This document shows, in pieces, positions 1 to 6,040 of a DNA stretch of 24,697 bases (position 1 is its first letter; every line of letters starts with the position of its first letter). The stretch is from Lysobacterales bacterium. Lineage in GTDB: Bacteria; Pseudomonadota; Gammaproteobacteria; Xanthomonadales; SZUA-36. The notes below the pieces were generated by a model that saw only the letters and a program-made list of their open reading frames with translations, did no database searches and was not told the DNA's origin. The stretch is from positions 1 through 24,697 of the forward strand of contig JAKITM010000029.1 of assembly GCA_021648045.1 (NCBI GenBank). Reading direction: 5' to 3'. Made by a program: the position numbers and the translations under genes.

Positions 1-167
1 GACAGCCAAGGCCAATGGCCTGGAACCGTATGCTTATCTGCGCTATGTGTTTACTGAACTGCCAAAAGCAGAAACCGTGGAAGCCATCGAGGCATTGCTA
101 CCGGGCAATATCAACATGGATCAGATCCGAGGCGGATGAGCAAGGGCGGTGTTTGTTAACCGCTTAC
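1..167 (+). mobile_element. Right end of an IS66-family insertion sequence (partial)
   Basis: The window opens inside the 3' part of an IS66-type transposase gene. Its stop is followed by about 28 bp ending in CGCTTAC at 161-167. Read on the other strand this gives GTAAGCGGTTAACAAACACC, which fits the GTAAGCG start typical of IS66-family terminal inverted repeats. The element therefore ends at about 167, and the next 8 bp (GGTAAAAC) would be one copy of the target duplication. The other end lies outside the window, so whether the element is complete cannot be judged. Confidence 0.8.
2..139 (+). CDS. IS66-family transposase, C-terminal end (partial)
   Basis: The last 45 codons of a transposase are readable in frame from position 2 to the TGA at 137-139. 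The peptide contains NGLEPYAYLRYVFTELPKA, then EAIEALLPGN, a pattern characteristic of the C-terminal tail of IS66 (TnpC) DDE transposases. The catalytic domain lies upstream of the window, so activity cannot be assessed. The IS end lies 28 bp downstream. The open frame with a start at position 15 in another register is a shadow of this one. Confidence 0.85.
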   Translation, partial: TAKANGLEPYAYLRYVFTELPKAETVEAIEALLPGNINMDQIRGG

Positions 168-185
168 GGTAAAACCGTATATAGA

Positions 186-228
186 GTATTTTCCAATTAA
201 CAAATGAGTCTGAAACAGCTCAAATCGT
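186..228 (+). repeat. 43-bp direct repeat, copy 1
   Basis: This segment is identical to 5435-5477 except at one position (T at 209, C at 5458). It begins 18 bp after the IS66 end. In copy 2 the same sequence lies inside a decayed lipoprotein-like gene, in the frame reading SIFQLTNEPETAQIV. Copy 1 keeps that frame but its sequence diverges from copy 2 directly after the repeat. The two copies bracket the AraC/lipoprotein/823-residue cargo. Confidence 0.9.
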
Positions 229-366
229 TCAACCGGTTTTATCCTGCTTGAAAATCAAGAAAAATAGCTTTCGCCTAGCTTGTTGTAGGCGATCAGCAGC
301 TTCATTATCGCTTATTTCCATGGCGTGTTCACCCAAAATCTCAAGAGTGGTTTCAGATTTTAACAA
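229..366 (-). other. Possible coding fragment, 45 codons, unrecognised
   Basis: A minus-strand open frame ends at a TGA (229-231) directly against the 43-bp repeat. It can start at a TTG at 364-366 or at an ATG at 319-321, which gives 30 residues beginning MEISDNEAADRLQQARRKLF. The composition is protein-like and amphipathic, with a lysine/arginine-rich C terminus. No ribosome-binding site is obvious, and an in-frame TAG lies a few codons upstream. It may be the tail of a gene cut off by rearrangement, or chance. The rest of 168-462 shows no other gene. Confidence 0.2.
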
Positions 367-462
367 ATCAGAATATAGAGCCTATTTTATTTGTGTGATT
401 ATTGTGGATGTCCCAGTGTGATTTTAAAAAACGAAAAGCCAGTTTCAGCTGACCCACTGAAT

Positions 463-1296
463 TCAACTTTTATCAATGAGGCGGATAAATGTCGACAGGT
501 TCACCTCGTCACTTTTCATAAAGGCTTGCGGACTCTGCGCGGCAAATTCTTGGAATGCTCTCGTAAAATGTGCTTGGTCAAAAAAGCCAGCTTCAGTGGC
601 CAAATCTGCCAGATCGTCACCCCCGCCTGACAAAATCAACTGGCCGACATAGTTAAACTGCATAATCCTGCAAAAATATTTGGGGGTAAGCCCAACAACG
701 GACTTGAACGCAGTCGAAAAAGTTCGTTCTTTGGCATGATATGCTGCGGTGACATCCGAAATGCGGATGGCACCGTGCGCTTTTTCCATCATCTTAATTG
801 CGTTTAACAGGATGGCCGGAGCTTGCTGCGCGTGTGCTACCTGTGAAGTGAGCGCAATCTGCAAAGCCGCGACATAATCTTGGGCGTCTATACAACCCGA
901 GGTCTTTGCCGCAAGATCACGATCAAACGTTGGATGCAGATCATACACCGAGCGGGTCGTATTGATCAGTTGCTCACCTGGCACCCCAAACAGTTCGAAA
1001 AGGCCAGTCGCGGTAAACTCAGCAATAGCGTGCCCAATGCCACCCTTCCAGCGAACAAGCGCGCGTTTGCGATAGAGCTGCCCGCTAAAGTGCCGCATTC
1101 TACCAGTCCCGAACTGTTGTGGCTCACCCTCCAGCTCTGCACCGTTAAAGCCACGCCAGATCAATCCTAACAACGGATATCCGGTTGGCGGCGATACGAT
1201 ATCCATGGTCAGGTCAGGCACATCAGCGACATAAAACGCTTTCACATATCGTGTCAATTCCTGCGGTGGTATCTGGCGGGCATAAAGTCCAATCAT
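463..1296 (-). CDS. AraC-family transcriptional regulator
   Basis: The protein is 277 residues, a usual length for one-component AraC/XylS regulators. Residues 1-150 form a ligand or dimerisation domain, with PPTGYPLLGLIWRG near 36-49 and a DUF6597-like look. Residues about 177-262 are the double helix-turn-helix DNA-binding domain. Its first HTH is near 179-200, followed by GLTPKYF at 202-208. The second HTH is near 228-250 with the typical GFFDQAHFTRAF pattern. The ATG is well supported by CGCCTCCTC at 1303-1311, which on the minus strand is a strong GAGGAGGCG site 6 nt upstream. The gene is divergent from the lipoprotein gene at 1537, and regulators in this arrangement often control the neighbour; that target is inferred. 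The effector is unknown. Confidence 0.85.
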   Translation of the reverse strand: MIGLYARQIPPQELTRYVKAFYVADVPDLTMDIVSPPTGYPLLGLIWRGFNGAELEGEPQQFGTGRMRHFSGQLYRKRALVRWKGGIGHAIAEFTATGLFELFGVPGEQLINTTRSVYDLHPTFDRDLAAKTSGCIDAQDYVAALQIALTSQVAHAQQAPAILLNAIKMMEKAHGAIRISDVTAAYHAKERTFSTAFKSVVGLTPKYFCRIMQFNYVGQLILSGGGDDLADLATEAGFFDQAHFTRAFQEFAAQSPQAFMKSDEVNLSTFIRLIDKS

Positions 1297-1344
1297 CGTA
1301 TTCGCCTCCTCATTGCCACTTTTTACAATACGGCGGAATTGCCT

Positions 1345-1369
1345 ACCGAATAGAATACCATCATTCGGT
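1345..1369. promoter_or_regulatory. Inverted repeat in the AraC/lipoprotein divergent intergenic region
   Basis: Perfect 7-bp arms ACCGAAT (1345-1351) and ATTCGGT (1363-1369) are separated by 11 bp, about two helical turns between arm centres. The site lies 49 bp upstream of the araC-like ATG and about 75 bp upstream of the predicted -35 of the lipoprotein gene. It is a plausible operator for the adjacent regulator, but AraC proteins usually bind direct repeats, so another factor is possible. Confidence 0.3.
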
Positions 1370-1445
1370 TATGACCTAGCCTAACACCTTTGAAAAGCGT
1401 CGGATGCGCGGATCTTCGCTGCCAATCCTGCTGTTTGATCGTGCC

Positions 1446-1474
1446 TTGCACTGCCGGATGGCTCGGGTTATAAA
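1446..1474 (+). promoter_or_regulatory. Candidate sigma70 promoter of the lipoprotein/823-aa unit
   Basis: TTGCAC (1446-1451) and TATAAA (1469-1474) are separated by 17 bp, the optimum. The -10 matches consensus at 5 of 6 positions and the -35 at 3 of 6. A start near 1481 would leave a leader of about 55 nt before the ATG at 1537. The weak -35 would fit an activator-dependent promoter next to an AraC-type gene, which is inference. Confidence 0.35.
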
Positions 1475-1536
1475 TTGATCGCTACACCACTTTGCAGCTC
1501 TGGTTGCAAACTGAAAATTTCTAATGGAGAGACATC

Positions 1537-2247
1537 ATGACGTTAGTTCTATTGCCCGTGGGGCGTGTACGAAGGTGCGTGCTTGCAGCCACTTTGGTTG
1601 GGTTAGCCAGTTGCACCACCATCCTTGACAGCCAAGCCGATGGCGACTCTCCTTCCGGACCCGGCGCCCTTCCAGGCGCACCGTCGGGCGATAGCGTCAG
1701 TGCTGCGGGGAATGTGACGTTCGAACAAGGTAGTATCCAGCTTTTCTCATCCGCAGAGACCCAGACCGGCGTGTCGTTCCGGCCGACCCAGAACCATGGC
1801 AATCCAGATGAATACATAGTGTCACTGGTCGGGGTTCCCACTGCGTCTCCTCCTCTAAATCCGGTCGTTGCCATTGATATCATTGACACTGCTCAGCGGC
1901 GGGCCTGCGGCCTTGAGATAAGCAATGATGAATTTCGCCTTGTCAGCGGCGATGGGGTATCCACTATCGGCAGGTATGACCTCAACTCTCCTTCAGACGA
2001 GCAAGCTGAGCACCGCATCATCATGCGGCTGTCGAAGGCCTCAAGCCGTTGTTTCGTCACCATCCGCCAGTTTGCGCCAAACGAGTTCGGGTCGACGCTG
2101 TTAGAGCCCGTGATTGAAGCAAATGCCAGCTTCACTGATACAGGCTTTGACATTTTAAGCAGCGTGCAAATCGTTTGGGAAAGCGTGCAGCCAGACTCTC
2201 CGACTTATCGCTATATCATCGGACCCGTCACTGTCACAGCACGATGA
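1537..2247 (+). CDS. Hypothetical lipoprotein
   Basis: The protein is 236 residues. Arginine residues at 10, 12 and 13 precede a short hydrophobic stretch ending in the lipobox LASC (Cys26), so it should be lipidated and anchored on the periplasmic side of a membrane. Residues 30-60 are a Ser/Gly/Pro/Asp linker. The rest looks beta-rich, with Cys124 and Cys188 as a possible disulfide pair. I recognise no family. The start is supported by GGAGAG about 8 nt upstream of the ATG. A 49-bp gap separates it from the next gene on the same strand, so the two probably form one unit. Codons ending in C or G are frequent, unlike the core genes to the right, consistent with transfer. Confidence 0.75.
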   Translation: MTLVLLPVGRVRRCVLAATLVGLASCTTILDSQADGDSPSGPGALPGAPSGDSVSAAGNVTFEQGSIQLFSSAETQTGVSFRPTQNHGNPDEYIVSLVGVPTASPPLNPVVAIDIIDTAQRRACGLEISNDEFRLVSGDGVSTIGRYDLNSPSDEQAEHRIIMRLSKASSRCFVTIRQFAPNEFGSTLLEPVIEANASFTDTGFDILSSVQIVWESVQPDSPTYRYIIGPVTVTAR

Positions 2248-2296
2248 ATAGACTTGGTGCATAAATCCTAAACTGCTAACAACATATGGGTACAAT

Positions 2297-4768
2297 ATGA
2301 TTGACCAATCTCGGGTGACATCCGGCTACAACTTTGAATGCCTTTTCGCAGCCACTTACTTTGAACACATCTTTATGTCGGCGATTGATACCGGCGATAT
2401 CCCGACCCGTATGACTGTACCGCTCGGGTCGCTTCCCGGCGCTGTGCAGATTGATCTTCAAACATTTACGCCCCTACGCGATTATGTACCCAACCCCAGT
2501 GCGGTCACGACGGTGGCAAATCCGGCTTCGTTTCGGATCACCAACATGCAGGACGGCGATCCGCTGGTTCCCGGTATAGCGCTAGAACATGTTTTACTAA
2601 CGCTTGCGATAACACTGGATGTCAGCGATCCAACCACCGGTAGCGTGATTTTGCCCAATGGGCAGGCGACGGTAGATGTGCTGGTGTCCCTGCTACGCGA
2701 TTTCGAAGCCTTGGAGGGATCCGTGGTGCTGGCGCATACCAATGTGCGGCTGGGGCTGCAAATGGTGAGTGTCGCGGGACCGCTGGTTACAACACTGACC
2801 GACGCACCTTACGGTCTGACTCAAGCACAGATACTAGCCGCGCTTGCGGGACTACTACCGTCATCCCTGCCATTCGATATCACCGGACGAGACGGTCCTC
2901 TGCGCTCGATCGATATGCGGTTTCTGCCCGGCAACGGCACCCATCAGGACGCCGTCGGGATATATGCGAACCTGCTGCTTCGGTTGCCCACGTACGAGTC
3001 GCGTCGCCCTGTATATGGCTCAGATTCAGGCGCATCGATTGACGGCCAAAATTTCCTGCCGTTGGGACAAGATTATGCTGTAGCGATGAGCCCGCGCCTC
3101 TTTTCAGGATCGGGCAACCTCAATTCTATCGGCCGCCACTTTCAGGAATTGATCGACGAAATACGCGATACGGGTAAGACCGAAGTGTTCGGGACCGATG
3201 TACCGGTCAACCTTTCGATGCTAAACAAGAGGTTTAAAATCCTATATGTTAAAATGTTTTCGCGTGCAGATGGCCTGCGCCTTAGCATCCGCTGCCGCTA
3301 CAACGCGAAGCTTCTTATCAGCTCGCTTGACCCCGCGGGCACAATCCAGATCGATTTCCGCCCTGAATGGGACGACGACGGAATGCTGCATTGGGGCAGT
3401 TCAATCGGGATAAGCACCAGCGGGCTGGCACGACTGTTTAATGACGAGTTCACCGGCATTACCTTTCTTCTGAACCGCTTCATCTCGGTGCTTTACCGGC
3501 AAGAATACGCCTCTGACCCCGGCTTTGCGACCGCGATGGATCTGCTGGCCACGACCGTCACTGTTGCGCGCAAACGCTGGGACCCATTCTACACCTCGCT
3601 CCACCAAATCCGTGTCAACATTGTCGAGGTGCAGTCAAACAGAGGAGGACTGTCGCTTTGCGGTACGGTACAAGGGCTAGGGCGCAAGCGCTTTCCAGTT
3701 GATGATCTTGTGATCCGCGACAAAACTCGCGATCCGGACGGCACCTTGACCGGACTGCGCTATGTCGTTCCGGGCCTTGGCACCTTATCGGTAGACCTGC
3801 TAAATACATTCATTGCCACCGACCGGTTGCAACTGACGCCTGTGGTGCCGGTGCCGGATTATCCTGATACGAATTCAAGCCTTATTACGATCAGCATCGA
3901 GGATATTCAGGCGCGGCTTAATCAAAACGGACTGCCTCCGCCGGTTGTCTATCGGCTGCTGCGTGTCCAACCGTTTGAGCAAAGACTCGAGGATCACTCT
4001 GAGTCTACACTGGTTCGCCTCATGGGGATTAGCCTGCGCGAACGCGACCGCATTAACGACGCAATTTGGGACGAGCGCTATGCGGCTGTTCGGCAATCCA
4101 TACTAGACAACCGCGAGGACGAGATTCGTGAGGACGCGACAAACAGCCTGCCCGGAGATGCTGAAGCCGATGAAATTGATCTTGAGTTCCGCATCCGGCT
4201 GAACGCTGCGACAAACATAGGCACGCGCTTTTGGTTTGGGACCGAGGCCGGCGTTGCCAGCACCCGCGCCGCTTTCGACGCGCTCATGCGGCTAGAGATG
4301 CACCCCCATGAATGGGGCCTATTGCAGGAAATGGGGGTGCTCGAGGTTCAGGGCTACCGCCTTATCTCACGACAAGGTCGCTTTTACTATCGTGATGACC
4401 CACGCTGGCAGCGCGAAGAGCCGTCCGAAGAGGAACCCGACAATTCGTTGATCGACAACCTTGCTGAATTGCCACACATCCTGCGCTTTGACATTAATAC
4501 CAATTCTATTGGCCATATCAGCGTCTTGGCACAGGCGCCTGCTACCGTTCTTGAAACGGGTAGCTTCACCCTACGCAGTCCCGACGGTAGCGTGGCCGAA
4601 ACACAGACTTTTGCGGGGTTGAACCATGCCGACGGCCACCTCTACGGCGCTGCCCCTGCAGGTGACCAATTCGCAGGATGGAGGATCTGCTGGACTGACC
4701 CAACCGTCCAGCCTGATGCTGCTTTCCAAACTGGTGAAATATGCACACCGCCTCATACTCCTCCGTAA
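2297..4768 (+). CDS. Large hypothetical protein, 823 residues
   Basis: This is an uninterrupted frame of 823 residues with consistent codon bias, so it is almost certainly coding. I do not recognise the family. There is no signal peptide, lipobox or clear membrane helix; the N terminus (MIDQSRVTSGYNFECLFAAT) looks cytosolic, so export by a classical route is not indicated. Residues about 35-240 and 310-390 alternate hydrophobic beta-like stretches, with DDDGMLHW near 357. This loosely recalls lipid-binding beta-sheet folds of the TULIP or LEA type, a weak impression only. Residues about 585-635 are highly charged (EREDEIREDA-like), and 705-725 form an acidic linker. The C-terminal about 90 residues look like a beta-sandwich. 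It follows the lipoprotein gene after 49 bp, and the ATG has only a weak ribosome-binding site. Confidence 0.75.
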   Translation: MIDQSRVTSGYNFECLFAATYFEHIFMSAIDTGDIPTRMTVPLGSLPGAVQIDLQTFTPLRDYVPNPSAVTTVANPASFRITNMQDGDPLVPGIALEHVLLTLAITLDVSDPTTGSVILPNGQATVDVLVSLLRDFEALEGSVVLAHTNVRLGLQMVSVAGPLVTTLTDAPYGLTQAQILAALAGLLPSSLPFDITGRDGPLRSIDMRFLPGNGTHQDAVGIYANLLLRLPTYESRRPVYGSDSGASIDGQNFLPLGQDYAVAMSPRLFSGSGNLNSIGRHFQELIDEIRDTGKTEVFGTDVPVNLSMLNKRFKILYVKMFSRADGLRLSIRCRYNAKLLISSLDPAGTIQIDFRPEWDDDGMLHWGSSIGISTSGLARLFNDEFTGITFLLNRFISVLYRQEYASDPGFATAMDLLATTVTVARKRWDPFYTSLHQIRVNIVEVQSNRGGLSLCGTVQGLGRKRFPVDDLVIRDKTRDPDGTLTGLRYVVPGLGTLSVDLLNTFIATDRLQLTPVVPVPDYPDTNSSLITISIEDIQARLNQNGLPPPVVYRLLRVQPFEQRLEDHSESTLVRLMGISLRERDRINDAIWDERYAAVRQSILDNREDEIREDATNSLPGDAEADEIDLEFRIRLNAATNIGTRFWFGTEAGVASTRAAFDALMRLEMHPHEWGLLQEMGVLEVQGYRLISRQGRFYYRDDPRWQREEPSEEEPDNSLIDNLAELPHILRFDINTNSIGHISVLAQAPATVLETGSFTLRSPDGSVAETQTFAGLNHADGHLYGAAPAGDQFAGWRICWTDPTVQPDAAFQTGEICTPPHTPP

Positions 4769-4788
4769 AAAAAGAATAGGGAACAGAC

Positions 4789-4830
4789 TGAACCGCCCCC
4801 ACGGTGTCAAAGCTTACAATCCTGCCCCCC
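4789..4830 (+). mobile_element. Possible IS3-type terminal end (relic)
   Basis: TGAACCGCCCCC at 4789-4800 resembles the TGAACCGCCCC terminus seen in some IS3-family elements. It is followed by about 30 bp running into an eight-C tract at 4825-4832, where the IS110 remnant begins. No transposase reading frame accompanies it. The call rests on a 12-bp resemblance only. Confidence 0.2.
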
Positions 4831-4833
4831 CCT

Positions 4834-5119
4834 GTGTTAGGGTTGGTGCCAAGACAGCATAGTACGGGCGGGAAACCGACTTTACTGGGTATAAGCAAAC
4901 GGGGTGATAGTTATTTACGAGCGCTATTAATCCACAACGGACGGGCGGGCCGTCGTACGGGTGGCGGGTAAATACCTGGATAAACGCGCTCAATGGATCA
5001 GTGGCCTGGAAAAGCAACATGGTTATAATATAGCCGCTGTGGCCGTTGCCAACAAAAATGCACGCATTGCCTGAGCATTATTAACCTACAAGACACATTT
5101 TCAGGCCAACGTAATTTAA
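4834..5119 (+). pseudogene. IS110/IS1111-family transposase, C-terminal remnant (frameshifted)
   Basis: The last about 95 codons of an IS110-family (RuvC-like DEDD plus serine domain) transposase are present. One frame reads LGLVPRQHSTGGK (4837 on), then LLGISKRGDSYLRALLIHNG, the signature of the C-terminal Transposase_20 region. At about 4934-4945 an extra base shifts the frame. The sequence continues with AVVRVAGKYLDKRAQWISGL and NIAAVAVANKNARIA, where the expected Trp codon is a TGA (5072-5074), followed by ALLTY and a TAA at 5117-5119. The N-terminal two-thirds are missing. One insertion, one nonsense change and the truncation make it non-functional. Confidence 0.85.
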
Positions 5120-5320
5120 AGCTTAGCAACACTGGATCAAGTTTTATAGTCAACGAATTGCGGAGATGAAATTGAAGCGATGGCATAAAAGGTAACACCT
5201 GTACATTCAATAATCTAAACGGGACATGGGCTATTAAAAGCCGTACTGCTGATGAGATGAATATGCGCAATACTTTTAGCCATACAATAATTTTATCTTG
5301 CAATACCGAGGGGACCATAT
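4834..5320 (+). mobile_element. IS110/IS1111-type element remnant, 3' half
   Basis: This covers the broken transposase tail and about 200 bp of non-coding sequence behind it. The stretch near 5180-5240 (repeated short AT/GC blocks with GGGACATGGGC) and the end GAGGGGACCATATATG at 5308-5323 resemble the 3' non-coding end of IS1111-group elements. The left part of the element is missing, cut at the C tract where the transferred cargo begins. The right boundary is approximate. No intact gene is seen between 4769 and 5320. Confidence 0.6.
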
Positions 5321-5607
5321 ATGTTGCGTTAACTTGTTCTTAATATTGCCTTAGTTGGCGTAGTGCTTGGGGAAACTGGATGTTTGATGGTGTTAGCGAG
5401 ATGAATATCGACACACCTTTTCGGCTTGTGAGCAGTATTTTCCAATTAACAAATGAGCCTGAAACAGCTCAAATCGTATTTAAGCTTCTTTATCGTCATA
5501 ATCGCTCTCATCAGGTGATTATGAACAATTTGGACTATTTGAGGCTCACTTCATGCTGGAAATACGCTGCCCGTTCAGACTCATTTCATATTGGACAAGG
5601 CTTATAG
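5321..5607 (+). pseudogene. Decayed small lipoprotein gene
   Basis: Frame 5321 begins ATG TTG CGT, hits a TAA at 5330-5332, then reads LVLNIALVGVVLGETGC, a good lipoprotein signal sequence with Cys at 5381-5383. One base later a second frame (with an ATG at 5380 overlapping that Cys codon) reads FDGVSEMNIDTPFRLVSSIF and continues open to 5607. Restoring one T in the TTT run would join the lipobox Cys to FDG. A nonsense codon plus a -1 frameshift suggests a pseudogene. Residues FQLTNEPETAQIVFKLL are shared with the 43-bp repeat copy at 186. The IS1111-type end abuts its start codon. Alternatively, only the 75-residue frame from 5380 is expressed, preceded by GGGGA. Confidence 0.4.
5435..5477 (+). 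repeat. 43-bp direct repeat, copy 2
   Basis: This segment is identical to 186-228 except at 5458. It lies within the decayed lipoprotein gene, so this is likely the native location, and copy 1 is a displaced fragment left beside the IS66 end. Confidence 0.9.
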
Positions 5608-5661
5608 TTGCTAGAGGGCAGCGATTACTGATATGATCTGCTTACCGTATGGGAACGGGAC

Positions 5662-6012
5662 ATGATTAAAACACAAAACTCCAGCAAGGGAATCAAGAAT
5701 ATAACGCAGCTACTTTTGGTCGCTGTACTAGCAATAGCATTGTCGGGCTGTAGCGAACCGACCGGCATGGACGCAGCTTTTTCAAGTGCCAGTAGCCCAA
5801 TTTACGAAGAGTCGATGAAGGCACTTGAAGACCAGATAACTGCTTCTCAATATCAGCAGTTAAAACGCGCGATTAATTATCTCAACATGAATTCAACCCA
5901 GTATTCTTCACTTGAAAATTTCCGTAAAAGTTTGGATGGCAGCAGTGCCGCCAAAATTATAAAGCGAGCAGATGCATTAAGAGTTTCAAAACAAAAAGCG
6001 GCGTCGGGTTAA
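5662..6012 (+). CDS. Small lipoprotein, DUF6694-like
   Basis: The protein is 116 residues. A lysine-containing N terminus and a hydrophobic stretch (LLLVAVLAIAL) end in the lipobox LSGC (Cys30), so it is a predicted lipoprotein. The mature part is short and helical: YEESMKALEDQITASQYQQL, then FRKSLDGSSAAKIIKRADAL. The pattern of a Ser/Lys-rich helix followed by LDGxxAxxII resembles the DUF6694 family, whose function is not known to me. The ATG is preceded by GGGAACGGGAC, an acceptable ribosome-binding region. It lies 28 bp before the acyltransferase fusion on the same strand, and co-transcription is possible. Asp at position +5 after Cys30 does not indicate a sorting class. Confidence 0.7.
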   Translation: MIKTQNSSKGIKNITQLLLVAVLAIALSGCSEPTGMDAAFSSASSPIYEESMKALEDQITASQYQQLKRAINYLNMNSTQYSSLENFRKSLDGSSAAKIIKRADALRVSKQKAASG

Positions 6013-6040
6013 TATCTATTCGGGGAAGTGGCTGTAATTC

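Noticed and set aside
441..465. Weak inverted repeat (TTCAG/CTGAA) followed on the minus strand by a T-rich run, as a terminator for the AraC gene
   Set aside because: The stem is only five pairs with a large loop and is poor in G+C, so termination is not convincing.
391..630. Open frame of 79 codons on the plus strand
   Set aside because: It lies largely antisense to the 3' end of the AraC-type gene, has no ribosome-binding site and its composition is not protein-like.
1380..1440. Possible transposase-like remnant between the AraC and lipoprotein genes
   Set aside because: Short translated stretches on either strand showed no recognisable signature.
5380..5607. Assignment of this frame to a Coq4-like protein
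   Set aside because: The stretch SIFQLTNEPETAQIVFKLL loosely recalls the N-terminal part of Coq4-like proteins, but the preceding lipoprotein signal and the lack of any later motif make this unsupported.
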